Below are positions 28,388-37,236 of a stretch of 64,000 nucleotides of DNA, piece by piece. The notes under the pieces are model-generated. The model did no database searches and was not told the origin of the DNA. It worked only from the letters and a program-made list of their open reading frames with translations. Position 1 is the first letter of the stretch. Each line of letters starts with the position of its first letter. The translations under genes were made by a program, and so were the position numbers. The DNA comes from Clostridia bacterium (GTDB lineage: Bacteria > Bacillota > Clostridia > Peptostreptococcales > Anaerovoracaceae): the NCBI GenBank assembly GCA_902363595.1, contig CABJAP010000004.1, forward strand, positions 1 through 64,000, read 5' to 3'.

Positions 28388-29117
28388 TTATCTGTACGAC
28401 GGAACCTTTGAGGGACTTCTGACTTGTATTTATCATCATTATTATACGGAAAAGGCCAGCGGTATCTTCCGAAAAGAAGAATACCAGTCCACAATGCTTG
28501 GCGGATACCAGGAGGTGGAAACAGAGGAGGAGAAGACGATTACCGTTTATGAAGCCATTGAAAAAAAGATTTCCTCTGAGGATTTGAAGCGGGTCTATAA
28601 GGTGTTCATGTCCAGCGTGGAAAACAAGGAGACGAAAATTCTCAACTATGTGCGGCTGGGCTTTGTCAAAGGTTCCTGCGTCAGCATGCTCCACGGCGAT
28701 CCCATCGTCTATGAAGTCCAGCAGGCGGAACGGAAGGTCAACGGCGAGGTGCACCGACTGAAGGGACTGATTCGTTTTTCCGAGCTGGGAAACAAGGTCT
28801 TGTACAGCCCCATTGAACCGGACCATGATCTGATCGAGTTTTTGGCGGACCATTTCTGCGACCGCTTCAAAAATGAACCCTTCATTATCCATGATGTGAA
28901 ACGGAGCAAAGCCCTGATTGCTTATCAGGGAAGCTGGTATATCAGCCGCTTTACCAAAGACGAGCTTTCTCCCCTGTCGGAAGAGGAGAAAGAATACCGG
29001 CGCCTTTGGAAATCCTATTTTGAGAATATGGCGATCCGGGAAAGGATTAACCCCCGCTGCCAGAAAAATCTCATGCCGGTGCGATATTGGAAACATTTGA
29101 CCGAATTCCAGCTTTAG
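28380..29117 (+). CDS. TIGR03915-type putative DNA repair protein (DUF4130)
   Basis: A 245-residue partner of the SplB-like protein. It starts with YLYDGTFEGLLTCIYHHYY, typical of the family, and contains IPEPDHD-like and WYISRFTKDEL stretches; members of the related DUF4130 group resemble uracil-DNA glycosylases. It overlaps the radical SAM gene by 8 bp, so the two are translated together. The joint function has not been settled as far as I know. Confidence 0.88.
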   Translation: MVDYLYDGTFEGLLTCIYHHYYTEKASGIFRKEEYQSTMLGGYQEVETEEEKTITVYEAIEKKISSEDLKRVYKVFMSSVENKETKILNYVRLGFVKGSCVSMLHGDPIVYEVQQAERKVNGEVHRLKGLIRFSELGNKVLYSPIEPDHDLIEFLADHFCDRFKNEPFIIHDVKRSKALIAYQGSWYISRFTKDELSPLSEEEKEYRRLWKSYFENMAIRERINPRCQKNLMPVRYWKHLTEFQL

Positions 29118-29214
29118 TACATCGTCCGGCCCTTTGCCTGTGGTCTAGTATATTGTCCGTTTAGTGTTTGAATAAATACGACAAATCACTTGACAGATGA
29201 TCAATTGCACTAGG

Positions 29215-29691
29215 CTAGTCCACTTTTACACCTTCCAGTTCCAGCAGATATTTTTTGATGTGAGTACCTCCCGCATAACCGGTCAGGCTGCCATCAGATC
29301 CGATGACTCGATGGCAGGGAATAATAATCATGATCGGATTGCGGTTGTTGGCAAGTCCCACTGCCCGAAACCCCTTGGGGCATCCGATGGCTTCAGCGAT
29401 GTCCTTGTATGTACGGGTCTGGCCATAGGGGATTTCCTGCAAAGCGGCCCAGTCTTTTTTTTGAAATTCTGTACCTTTGGGCTTCAAGGGTAGATCGAAG
29501 TCCATCCTCTGGCCGGAAAAGTATTCGTCCAACTGACTTCTGACTCTGCGTGTAAGCGGTGTTTCTTCCCTAGAATATTCTCCGGTTACCGGCGGTTCGT
29601 CACAATCCAAAGCTAGGTCGGTTAGCGCGCTGTCCTCGGTGACAATGCGGAGGATGCCTACTGGAGAATCGTAGAGTGTGATATGCTTCAT
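29215..29691 (-). CDS. ogt: Methylated-DNA--protein-cysteine methyltransferase
   Basis: Removes alkyl groups from O6-alkylguanine by self-sacrificing transfer to a cysteine. The start at 29691 is preceded by AAAGGAA on the minus strand; extension upstream would add non-homologous sequence. It has 158 residues with the active-site motif IIPCHRVIG, an Asn/Arg finger region RAVGLANNRNP and YGQTRTYKDIA of the helix-turn-helix. It faces the SplB-like operon end to end, making a small DNA-repair group. Confidence 0.94.
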   Translation of the reverse strand: MKHITLYDSPVGILRIVTEDSALTDLALDCDEPPVTGEYSREETPLTRRVRSQLDEYFSGQRMDFDLPLKPKGTEFQKKDWAALQEIPYGQTRTYKDIAEAIGCPKGFRAVGLANNRNPIMIIIPCHRVIGSDGSLTGYAGGTHIKKYLLELEGVKVD

Positions 29692-29942
29692 AATCGGTTC
29701 CTTTCTCCCTGCCTTCTCAGCGATCTGAGATGCAGAATCTTTTTCATTTATTTTACCCTGCCAGGCGGCAGCTTGCAAGATACCTTGTACAATCAGAACT
29801 GCAAGTATATTTAGAACGAAAAGGCCGGATTCATTTTTGACACTCACACTTCGCACCCTGCTTTCTTAACCCGTCAGCATAGAAAGCCCGACCATTTGTT
29901 GATGACCTGAATTGTACGTTTTGTGTTCCGATTATTACATGA

Positions 29943-29972
29943 TGGACAACCAAGCTAAAAAAATGATAAAAT
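29943..29972 (+). promoter_or_regulatory. Promoter of the LytTR regulator
   Basis: TGGACA (29943-29948) and TAAAAT (29967-29972) with 18 bp between them, about 60 bp before the start codon. Confidence 0.5.
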
Positions 29973-30033
29973 AATATACAGGAAAGACGCAAATGTGACT
30001 GTATGTGGAATTTTATAAAATGAGGAAGACACT

Positions 30034-30744
30034 ATGTGGAAAATACTGATTTGTGATGACGACGCTGTCTTTCTGGAATTACTCAAAAAGAGCGTCATAA
30101 AAGTCGCAGGGGATCGGATAAGGGAAATCAGGACGTTTGTTGAAAAGGAACAGATTGAATTCTATGCTGCCGAGCACCCTAACGAGGCGTATATCGTATT
30201 TCTTGATGTGGAGCTGGGGGAGAACAATGGAGTAGACAGCGCTAAACGGATTTTGAACATTCAGCCTAACTCGCAGATTATTTTTGTCTCTGCACATGAT
30301 AAATATTACTTGGATGTATATGAAGTGGATCATATTTTCTTTTTGAAGAAGCCTTTGGAAGCCGAACAGCTGCGCAAGGCGCTGAAGCGGGCTGCGGACA
30401 AGCTGGAAGGCGTAAAAGGGGATGGATTTGTTGTAGTCAATAAAAAAGGCGCTCAAAAGCTCAGCTTCAATGAAATTCTATTCTTTGAAAAAGAGAAGCG
30501 TAAAATCCATGTTCATACAACAAAGGACGTAATTACGTTTTACGGAAAATTTGACGATATGGAACCGCAGCTGGATGATCGATTTATCCGGTGTCATAAC
30601 AGTTATATCGTCAATATCAGCAAGGTAAAGAAAATGGGAAATCGAAAATTCTACTTTGACACTGAAAAGGTGGCTCCAATTAGTAAAAGCTATTACTCGG
30701 ATGTTCGGGATATCTTTCTCGATTACTTGGAGCGGAATTTTTGA
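30034..30744 (+). CDS. LytTR-family response regulator
   Basis: 236 residues. The receiver domain has the acidic pocket CDDD, the phosphorylation site Asp58 in FLDVELG and lysine in FLKKPLE. The C-terminal LytTR DNA-binding domain (about 130-236) shows DDRFIRCHNSYIVNISKVKKM. Such regulators usually partner AgrC/GHKL-type kinases. The two kinase-like genes at 33516-35458 are the closest candidates, separated by two zinc-ribbon genes. No signal peptide gene of the AgrD type is visible. A terminator follows the gene. Confidence 0.92.
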   Translation: MWKILICDDDAVFLELLKKSVIKVAGDRIREIRTFVEKEQIEFYAAEHPNEAYIVFLDVELGENNGVDSAKRILNIQPNSQIIFVSAHDKYYLDVYEVDHIFFLKKPLEAEQLRKALKRAADKLEGVKGDGFVVVNKKGAQKLSFNEILFFEKEKRKIHVHTTKDVITFYGKFDDMEPQLDDRFIRCHNSYIVNISKVKKMGNRKFYFDTEKVAPISKSYYSDVRDIFLDYLERNF

Positions 30745-30838
30745 CCATGCGGCCAAAGCCTTGACAACGGCGGATAAAACTGATAATGTAATCGCAAGAA
30801 CTGTTCCAGGTGCGGACAGAGGTGTGAAAGTTATGCAG

Positions 30839-30870
30839 GGCTGGGGGGAAATATCTTCCCGGCCTTTTTT
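30839..30870 (+). terminator. Terminator after the LytTR gene
   Basis: A GC-rich hairpin (GGCTGGGGGGAA against TTCCCGGCC with a small bulge) ends in six T at 30865-30870. It lies directly before the ribosome binding site of the next gene, so it could also act as an attenuator of that gene. Confidence 0.6.
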
Positions 30871-30886
30871 GTAAGGAGGGGGATTT

Positions 30887-32230
30887 ATGTATTGTGAAAA
30901 TTGTGGTGCGAGAATCGATGATGACTCAAAATTCTGTGAGAATTGCGGTGTGCTGGTGAAATCGGAGGCAGAGCCGTCTATAGAGCCCAAAGCTTCTGAG
31001 CCGGAAACAGATCCGGTCGAGCAGGAAGAAAAGGGAATCACAGATTTGGACCAGCTGGTGGAGGTGGATATGGGATTGCCGCTGAAAGAGGAAATGGAGA
31101 CGACACAGATCTTTACAAAGGAAAGCTTTTTCAGTGAAATGGAGCAGGAAAAAGCGGCCCAGGAGATCCAGGAGGAAACTGTGGAAGAAATGGAAGAGAC
31201 AGCGGAGGAAACCGGAACTCAACCCTTCTTTTCTGCCCCAATCCAAACACAGAAAGCGGAGCCAGAAAAGGAAGATGCGATACGAGCAAGCGCCGAGCCT
31301 GAGGAGGAGCAAGAGCTCGAACTTACTCCTACTGTACCGAAAGCTTCGGAACCAGAAGAAACGCTGCCGATTGAGGAGCCTGAACAAAGCCAGCAAGAAC
31401 GCTTTATCTGGAAAAAAGAGGAGGATCCGGAAGCAGTGCCGATCGAGGCGGAAGCTCCAGAAGGCGATTCGCAGCCGGAAGAACTTGCAGGAGATGAACC
31501 AGAGGCAAGCAACCTGCCTCCTGAAGACGAGGAAGGGGACAGGCCGCTGTTTTGTATGGCCTGCGGCAAAAGACTGCCCAAGGGCGCAGCTTTTTGCGAT
31601 ATTTGCGGAACACCCACAGGAGAAGTTGCGCCGGTGGAATTACATAAGAGAAGGCCGGATCAGGGACTGCTGATAGAACTGGCGAAGGGATTCTTTGTAC
31701 GTCCTGCCGCTGCCATTGAAAAAGCTGCCTCGGAAAATGGATTTTTGCCGGGGATTGTGTTCCTTTTAATCAAAGATGTGATAGTAGCCGTTCTGTCGGC
31801 AGTCTTTATGGGCAAGCTGTCTGCATCGCTGGGCGTTTTCGGCTCCTGGCTGATCCAGGGAGACCCCTTTGGATTTGGCGCCAAGGCGTTCCTTCTTAGC
31901 GTTGTTTTGGATGCGCTGTGGATTGGACTTTTGTTCGGCGCGGGTAAGCTGTTTAAAGGCAAGGGAACTATTCGGGAATTGACCGGGGCCTGCGGGACTG
32001 CCAGTCTTTTGGCGGCGGTTCTGCTGATCGTTACGACCATATTGACCGCTTTGGTACCTGTCGCAGCCCTTTGTGCGGCGCTGATTACCTTAGCGGCGAC
32101 AATAGCGGTTATGACAAAAGCTGCAGCCCAGGCAATGCAGATGGAAGACGATCTTTCCATATATGCAGTACCGCTGGCATTTGCCTGCTTTAGCATCATT
32201 GTCTTTGTTGTATTGCGCCTGCTCGCATAG
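30887..32230 (+). CDS. Zinc-ribbon membrane protein with acidic linker
   Basis: 447 residues. The first zinc ribbon (CENCG...CENCG, about residues 3-23) is followed by some 200 residues dominated by Glu, Pro, Ser and Gln, likely disordered. A second ribbon (CMACGKRLPKGAAFCDICG) lies near residue 223. The last 180 residues hold about five membrane helices. The layout resembles zinc-ribbon and Yip1/DUF-type membrane proteins of Clostridia with unknown function. The GTAAGGAGGGGG site is very strong. It is 26 bp from a second zinc-ribbon gene. Confidence 0.8.
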   Translation: MYCENCGARIDDDSKFCENCGVLVKSEAEPSIEPKASEPETDPVEQEEKGITDLDQLVEVDMGLPLKEEMETTQIFTKESFFSEMEQEKAAQEIQEETVEEMEETAEETGTQPFFSAPIQTQKAEPEKEDAIRASAEPEEEQELELTPTVPKASEPEETLPIEEPEQSQQERFIWKKEEDPEAVPIEAEAPEGDSQPEELAGDEPEASNLPPEDEEGDRPLFCMACGKRLPKGAAFCDICGTPTGEVAPVELHKRRPDQGLLIELAKGFFVRPAAAIEKAASENGFLPGIVFLLIKDVIVAVLSAVFMGKLSASLGVFGSWLIQGDPFGFGAKAFLLSVVLDALWIGLLFGAGKLFKGKGTIRELTGACGTASLLAAVLLIVTTILTALVPVAALCAALITLAATIAVMTKAAAQAMQMEDDLSIYAVPLAFACFSIIVFVVLRLLA

Positions 32231-32256
32231 GGGAGGACGATAACAGGAGTGGTACC

Positions 32257-33462
32257 ATGTATTGCAAGAATTGCGGAAATAAAATAAGCGAGGGCGCTAA
32301 GTTCTGCAAGAGCTGCGGCGCTCCGGCCGTTGAACCGTCGGAAAAACGGGAAACGGAACAGGCCAGAAGAGAAAGCATTCGCAGGGAAAAGGCAAAAAAA
32401 AGGAGGAAAATTCTGCTGGCGTGCCTCCTTCTTTTGGCTGTCTGCGCCTGCGTCGTTTTTGCATATGTAAAACCCAATTGGATTGACAGGAAAACGGCCA
32501 AACCGGAGGATGGCAAACCGGCGGCGGCCGCCCTGGCAAAAGGCGAGACGGGAAATTCTTTTGCTAACTTAGCCAACGGCGGAGAATTGGTTAAGAGCGG
32601 ATCTTGGATTTACTATTCCAACGGGCAAGGCATTTATAAAACTGCCGATATGTCTGAGGAAGGGACGCAACTGTGCAGGGCCACGGTTCCCGGCAACCTG
32701 AACGCAGCGGGAGAGTGGATTTATTACACAGCAGCAAAGGGAACAGAGCATTACAATGTGATCTACCGGGTGAGAATGAACGGCAGCGAGAGCGAGATGC
32801 TTTCTGAGGAGCCATGTACCATGCTGACGGCGGCAGGAGACAAACTATATTATCAAATAGTTGATCAAAATTCCGAAGGCTATGAAGGAAAACTGTTTTC
32901 CATGAATATGGATGGGAGCGGCGTTAAACAAGTGCTGGAGGATCAGATCCGTTTTTTAGGTATTGAGAAGGATTGGATTTATTATACGACCTATCAAGGG
33001 GAACAGAATACACTTTATCGAGTGAAAACCGATGGAACCGAAGAGGAAAGGCTGATATCCGAGTTTCGGTCCTGTTCTGTTCCCGTTGTGAAGGATGGTT
33101 GGCTTTATTATGGCAGAGCGGCTGAGGATGGTTCCTGGAAGTTATGCAGGCAGAAGCTGTCTGCTGACGGCAAGCGGGAGGACATCGTCCAGGCAGCGGC
33201 CAGCAGTTCTTATTGGGAGATTGCCCTCAATGTTTGCGATGGTTGGGTTTACTACGTAGATTTGGGAAATACGAAAGATACAGAAGAGCCCCAAGAACGT
33301 GTTTGTCGGGTAAAAGTCGACGGCAGCGAGCCAGAGCTTATGTCGGACGGCGGGTGGAGCTGTCGTATTTTTACAGCGGATCAGGATGTTATGTGCTGTT
33401 TCTCCAAGAATAGCGCCGATGAATTGGAAAATTGGCAGTTAGAATGGGAAGTCATGGAATAG
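32257..33462 (+). CDS. Zinc-ribbon, membrane-anchored beta-propeller-like protein (DUF5050)
   Basis: 401 residues. An N-terminal zinc ribbon (CKNCGNKISEGAKFCKSCG) is followed by a basic stretch, one membrane helix (about 51-70) and an extracytoplasmic part made of repeats with a W-[IL]-YY core: SWIYYSNG, EWIYYTAA, KLYYQIVD, DWIYYTTY, GWLYYGRA and GWVYYVDL. Six such repeats suggest a beta-propeller as in DUF5050 proteins. With the ribbon inside and the propeller outside it could be a sensor, but that is an inference. It is likely co-transcribed with the preceding gene. Confidence 0.82.
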   Translation: MYCKNCGNKISEGAKFCKSCGAPAVEPSEKRETEQARRESIRREKAKKRRKILLACLLLLAVCACVVFAYVKPNWIDRKTAKPEDGKPAAAALAKGETGNSFANLANGGELVKSGSWIYYSNGQGIYKTADMSEEGTQLCRATVPGNLNAAGEWIYYTAAKGTEHYNVIYRVRMNGSESEMLSEEPCTMLTAAGDKLYYQIVDQNSEGYEGKLFSMNMDGSGVKQVLEDQIRFLGIEKDWIYYTTYQGEQNTLYRVKTDGTEEERLISEFRSCSVPVVKDGWLYYGRAAEDGSWKLCRQKLSADGKREDIVQAAASSSYWEIALNVCDGWVYYVDLGNTKDTEEPQERVCRVKVDGSEPELMSDGGWSCRIFTADQDVMCCFSKNSADELENWQLEWEVME

Positions 33463-33466
33463 AAAC

Positions 33467-33510
33467 GAGCGGGCGGTCTTTATCTTTATGATGAGGCAGT
33501 CCGCTCTTTC
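33467..33510. terminator. Possible terminator between convergent genes
   Basis: GAGCGG (33467-33472) pairs with CCGCTC (33501-33506), followed by TTTC. The stem is short and the loop long, so support is modest. Confidence 0.4.
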
Positions 33511-33515
33511 GACAG

Positions 33516-34256
33516 TTATCCCAGCACCAGCGACACAGAGGTTTGGAACGTATCACCCTGATCTGTCATTTTCATAGTACCGTCATATTTTTTTACAATA
33601 CTGCTTAGGATATGAAGTCCTAAGCCATGGTAATCTTTATTCAGTTTGGTCGTTTGCATATTCGTTTCAATAGGGCGGGCCGTAGATACTTTTGTATTTT
33701 TGACACGTATTAATAAAATTCCGCTTCGAAAATCACAGTGCAGCGTTACAAAGGGATGAGGGTCTGACGCAGCATGAGCGGCCTCGATGGCGTTATCCAA
33801 TAGATTGCCGATCAATGATGTTAATTCGATCTCCGTCATTTTATTCTCTGGGATCTGAAAGCGGGAAACCTCAAACCTGATATTCAGATTTTGGCATACC
33901 GCTGTCTTGCTGAACAACAGCGCATCTGCTACCGGATTTCCCGACTGGACCATAGAAAGCAGCGCATTGCAGCTGTCCAGGCAAGCTTGCTCCATGTGGA
34001 GTTGCTGGGAGAGATCACGGACCGCATCGCTTTCGAATACTTGTGCCGCTTTACGGACCTCACTGGACATTTCGCGGACTTCTTCAGAAAATGAGCGCAG
34101 GCCTTCCATATACTGGTCCTGCGCAGTCCATTGTTTTAGCATCGTCTGATTCTCTTCAACGATTTTTTTATGAGAACGGTAAACAAGCACAAAGACAATC
34201 GTCAGCACAGCCAGCAAGATCATCATTAGGAGGACAGCGTCAGTATAAATAGCCAT
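33516..34256 (-). CDS. GHKL-type histidine kinase ATP-binding protein without a recognisable His box
   Basis: 246 residues. One membrane helix (about 7-27), a helical stretch, then a GHKL ATPase domain: SGNPVADALLFSKTA, N box NLLDNAIEAA (about 151-160) and G box YHGLGLHI. In AgrC-like kinases the phosphorylated histidine lies some 45-50 residues before the SGNPV motif; here that place reads LRSFSEEVREM and has no histidine. The protein would have catalytic but no phospho-acceptor function. The upstream gene, overlapping by 31 bp, has the opposite composition. See findings. Confidence 0.85.
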   Translation of the reverse strand: MAIYTDAVLLMMILLAVLTIVFVLVYRSHKKIVEENQTMLKQWTAQDQYMEGLRSFSEEVREMSSEVRKAAQVFESDAVRDLSQQLHMEQACLDSCNALLSMVQSGNPVADALLFSKTAVCQNLNIRFEVSRFQIPENKMTEIELTSLIGNLLDNAIEAAHAASDPHPFVTLHCDFRSGILLIRVKNTKVSTARPIETNMQTTKLNKDYHGLGLHILSSIVKKYDGTMKMTDQGDTFQTSVSLVLG

Positions 34257-35458
34257 TTATGCTCCCCTTTCTTCCAGCATGCCTTGCCATTTTTTCGCAG
34301 AAGCATGGATTGAATCAGCTGATAAAGAGGATCTCGGCGAAGCTTTAATTGCCAGAACCGCGGGGGCTGGTGCCATGGAGCTTTGAAAATGAGCGGACAG
34401 GAGGGATCCTCGCTTAGGCTGATCTCACACGCTTCCCATGTGCAGCCGCAGCGATCAGTAAAGGCCTTCAGATAATAATAGAGGATGTAGCATTCCCGGT
34501 CACTCAGCCCTTGGATTTGAAGTTCTTTCCAGCGAAAAGCTTCCTCCGCTTTCCGTTCAATTTGATCACAATGGGACAGAAAGGATTGGCAGTAATGATC
34601 AGCATAAGGACTCTTTATAAGATCTAAGTGTTCGAGAACATTCAAATGATTAATCAGGTCGTGGCGCAGGCCCCGCATCTGGAATTGGAGGGTAACAATC
34701 GATTTATAATACGCATGCTGCAAATCCATTTCCACTTGCAACATACGCCTGTTTTTTCGGATATGGATCCGGTCATACAGAAAAAAGACTAGAATCGCCG
34801 TCAAAAGCCATATGCACAGACCAATACAGAAAAAAACCGCCAGGTTCACGTTTGCCGCCGCACCGCCGATCATATATGAATTGAGTTCTTTAGAAAGGCC
34901 AGAAACGAGGGCGATTACCGAGTCAGCCAGATAAATACCGCCATAAATCACCGAGGGAATCTGTTCCAGCTTCGTCCATAGTCTGCGCCTCGCCAGACTT
35001 GCCAGGAAAAGCGCGATGCCTGAAGCAGCCGCGGTAATCAGCAGGGGAGCCGCGTCTTTGGGAGACTGGGCATCCATGATGGAAGGTCCCAGCATATAAT
35101 ATTTCCGCAGCAGGTGGAAAAGAGTCATAAACGGCAGTGCTGCCACGGAAAAAATAAGAAACAATCCGCAGTTTCGAGCGGCGGATCCCTTGACATATCG
35201 ATGAAAAAAGAAAATCGGAAAGCCATAATAAAAGAGAATGTCCAATATGATATACATAGGATGATGCATGACAAAATCCGGATCGCTTTCATGAAAAGAA
35301 GCTATGACTGAGGTCACATTGGTCAGGGCAGAAAACAGGCCAAACACGATCAGAGCATTGCGCCGCTTCCGCTTGAACGTAAAGAGGATCAGCAGCAGTG
35401 CTGCTGAAAAAGCAAGATTTACGATGCACTCCAGCGACACGTAGATCATATTCCACAT
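34226..35458 (-). CDS. Membrane sensor with His box but no clear ATPase domain
   Basis: 410 residues. Six or seven membrane helices fill about residues 10-228. A coiled-coil and the His box RHDLINHLNVLEHL follow (phospho-acceptor candidate His266). In AgrC-like kinases a full ATP-binding domain comes next; here only about 140 residues remain, without N or G boxes, ending before the start of the downstream gene. A recent frameshift could explain part of this: another frame runs to a stop immediately before the next ATG. The 31-bp overlap with the GHKL gene couples their translation. Confidence 0.75.
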   Translation of the reverse strand: MWNMIYVSLECIVNLAFSAALLLILFTFKRKRRNALIVFGLFSALTNVTSVIASFHESDPDFVMHHPMYIILDILFYYGFPIFFFHRYVKGSAARNCGLFLIFSVAALPFMTLFHLLRKYYMLGPSIMDAQSPKDAAPLLITAAASGIALFLASLARRRLWTKLEQIPSVIYGGIYLADSVIALVSGLSKELNSYMIGGAAANVNLAVFFCIGLCIWLLTAILVFFLYDRIHIRKNRRMLQVEMDLQHAYYKSIVTLQFQMRGLRHDLINHLNVLEHLDLIKSPYADHYCQSFLSHCDQIERKAEEAFRWKELQIQGLSDRECYILYYYLKAFTDRCGCTWEACEISLSEDPSCPLIFKAPWHQPPRFWQLKLRRDPLYQLIQSMLLRKNGKACWKKGEHKWLFILTLSS

Positions 35459-35567
35459 GGCTAAAAAACTCCTTTCCCTTTTCTTCTATTATCGCATGGT
35501 CTGTTTAAAACCACCAGTGGAATTTGTGCAAAAATAATAGGAATCCGTACGATTTTGCTGACGCTTG

Positions 35568-35576
35568 TGGTATAAT
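35568..35576 (+). promoter_or_regulatory. Extended -10 promoter of the lipoprotein gene
   Basis: TGGTATAAT at 35568-35576 is an extended -10 box, which can work without a good -35 box. It lies 56 bp before the start codon. Confidence 0.6.
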
Positions 35577-35631
35577 TGCATAAAAGATCGCCGCGGGGCG
35601 ATTGGACAAGATGGAGGAAAAAGGAGCAGGT

Positions 35632-36390
35632 ATGAAAAAAGTAGTTTCAGTGGTATTGGCCCTGGTCGTGATTGTGGCGATGACGGCCTGCGGCAGCAAA
35701 GAGGATGTGAACAAAGCCGAAGGGAATAAAGACGGCCAAGTGGCGTACAAGTACTATGAGATGATGGACGGCGATAACCCCCAATATTACTTTGAAGCCA
35801 ACATGGAGGATCAATTCCTGGACGAAGAGGCATCACCGGACGAGGAAGTTCCAGAACCGACCAAGGGCATCATGGCCGAAGCCCGGGACGGCAAGGATAA
35901 GTTTGTCCTCCTGGAAGGCGAAACGGAATTTGTGAGCCGCCAGATCGAAACCGGAAAAGATTCTTTCGAGGTTCGGGATTCTGAGAAGAAATACACCAAA
36001 ACGGAAGCCGAGCCGGAAGAGGACATGAAAATGGTCTATGTCAAAACCGATAAACTGGAGATGGACGGAACAACCTATCAGTATGATGAATACCAGTCAA
36101 GTTATGAATTGCCGTCAGACCTTGATGAGGAAGTTATGGACACCTATCTCTATATAAAGAGGTTTCTTGTGGACGATCAGGGTGAACTGAAGGCGCTGAT
36201 CTACCGCCAGGAGATGCAGGGTAAGGATGGAAAGGAAAATCAGCCGATCTATCAGAGAATAGAACGGATAACGAAATTGGAGTCCAAGGCGCCCAAGGAT
36301 CTCTTTGAAATTCCCAAGGATTACAAAGAGGTTGAGGAACTGGACGATGAAGCCGCGTATGATGATGAAGAGTTGTTGGAGGAGGAGTAA
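35632..36390 (+). CDS. Acidic lipoprotein of unknown function
   Basis: With ATG at 35632 (AAAGGAGCAGGT before it) the protein has 252 residues. A lipoprotein signal ends in AMTAC (Cys about 21). The mature part is rich in Glu and Asp and has the outline of LolA/DUF4412-like single-domain lipoproteins (long antiparallel strands such as KMVYVKTDKLEMDGTTYQYDE), but I cannot name a family. The last 25 residues are almost all acidic (DDEAAYDDEELLEEE). The sirtuin gene starts 2 bp after its stop and should be co-transcribed. Confidence 0.75.
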   Translation: MKKVVSVVLALVVIVAMTACGSKEDVNKAEGNKDGQVAYKYYEMMDGDNPQYYFEANMEDQFLDEEASPDEEVPEPTKGIMAEARDGKDKFVLLEGETEFVSRQIETGKDSFEVRDSEKKYTKTEAEPEEDMKMVYVKTDKLEMDGTTYQYDEYQSSYELPSDLDEEVMDTYLYIKRFLVDDQGELKALIYRQEMQGKDGKENQPIYQRIERITKLESKAPKDLFEIPKDYKEVEELDDEAAYDDEELLEEE

Positions 36391-36392
36391 TT

Positions 36393-37118
36393 ATGGATGC
36401 GAGAGTTAAGGATATCGTTGAAAGGAGTCAACATATCGTTTTCTTCGGCGGGGCGGGAGTATCTACGGAAAGCAATATCCCTGATTTTCGATCGGAGAGC
36501 GGCCTCTACAGCGCCGTTTCTCAATATGGACAGTCGCCTGAAACCATGCTTTCCCATACATTTTTTCGGAATAGCATGGAAACTTTTTTCGATTATTACA
36601 AAAATAATCTGATTTATCGCGATGCCAAGCCCAATAAAGCGCACATTGCTCTTTCCAGGTTGGAAGAAGAAGGGAAGCTGAACGCCGTTGTGACACAGAA
36701 TATCGACGGACTTCATCAGATGGCCGGCAGCAAACAGGTCTATGAGCTTCACGGATCGGTCCTGCGCAACTATTGTGTGGATTGCGGAGCTTTTTATGAT
36801 CTGGATTATATTATGGATGAAGCGCATTGTGACGGGCTTATACCAAAATGTGAAAAATGCGGCGGTGTTGTAAAGCCAGATGTGGTTCTATATGAGGAAG
36901 CGCTGGACGAGCAGGTTATATCGGGGGCTGTTGCAGCCATCCGCAGGGCGGATACGCTCATCGTTGGCGGTACATCCCTGGTGGTATACCCTGCCGCGGG
37001 CCTGATCAATTATTTCGGCGGCAAAAACCTGATTCTTATCAATAAATCAGAAACCCAGTATGACAGCAGAGCCAGTCTGGTGATCAACGATTCTATTGGA
37101 GCAGTGCTGGGAGACTGA
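36393..37118 (+). CDS. NAD-dependent protein deacylase (sirtuin)
   Basis: Removes acyl groups from lysines with use of NAD+. 241 residues. The NAD-binding motifs GAGVSTESNIPDFRS and TQNIDGLH are intact, the catalytic histidine is in ELHGSV, and four cysteines (CVDC and CEKC) form the zinc site. The start follows GGAGGAGTAATT. Expected targets include acetyl-CoA synthetase or other metabolic enzymes, not visible from here. Confidence 0.94.
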   Translation: MDARVKDIVERSQHIVFFGGAGVSTESNIPDFRSESGLYSAVSQYGQSPETMLSHTFFRNSMETFFDYYKNNLIYRDAKPNKAHIALSRLEEEGKLNAVVTQNIDGLHQMAGSKQVYELHGSVLRNYCVDCGAFYDLDYIMDEAHCDGLIPKCEKCGGVVKPDVVLYEEALDEQVISGAVAAIRRADTLIVGGTSLVVYPAAGLINYFGGKNLILINKSETQYDSRASLVINDSIGAVLGD

Positions 37119-37188
37119 CGCGCCGCTTGGAATGCTGCGGGAAGCCATGGCAGAAGCGAGCACATAATAAAAACTGGAAAAAGTGTAT

Positions 37189-37236
37189 AAGAGCGTATGA
37201 GCGGGTGCGACAGCCGTTGCCATACGCTCTTTTGTT
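37189..37236 (+). terminator. Terminator after the sirtuin gene
   Basis: AAGAGCGTATG (37189-37199) pairs exactly with CATACGCTCTT (37221-37231), followed by TTGTTTT. Confidence 0.88.

Noticed and set aside
29118..29214. TTGACA-like sequence near 29190 as a promoter
   Set aside because: No -10 box at a proper distance and it points into the end of a minus-strand gene.
34226..34440. Claiming a definite frameshift at the end of the membrane His-box protein
   Set aside because: An alternative frame ends just before the next ATG, but its translation does not resemble a GHKL ATPase either, so a simple frameshift would not restore the domain.
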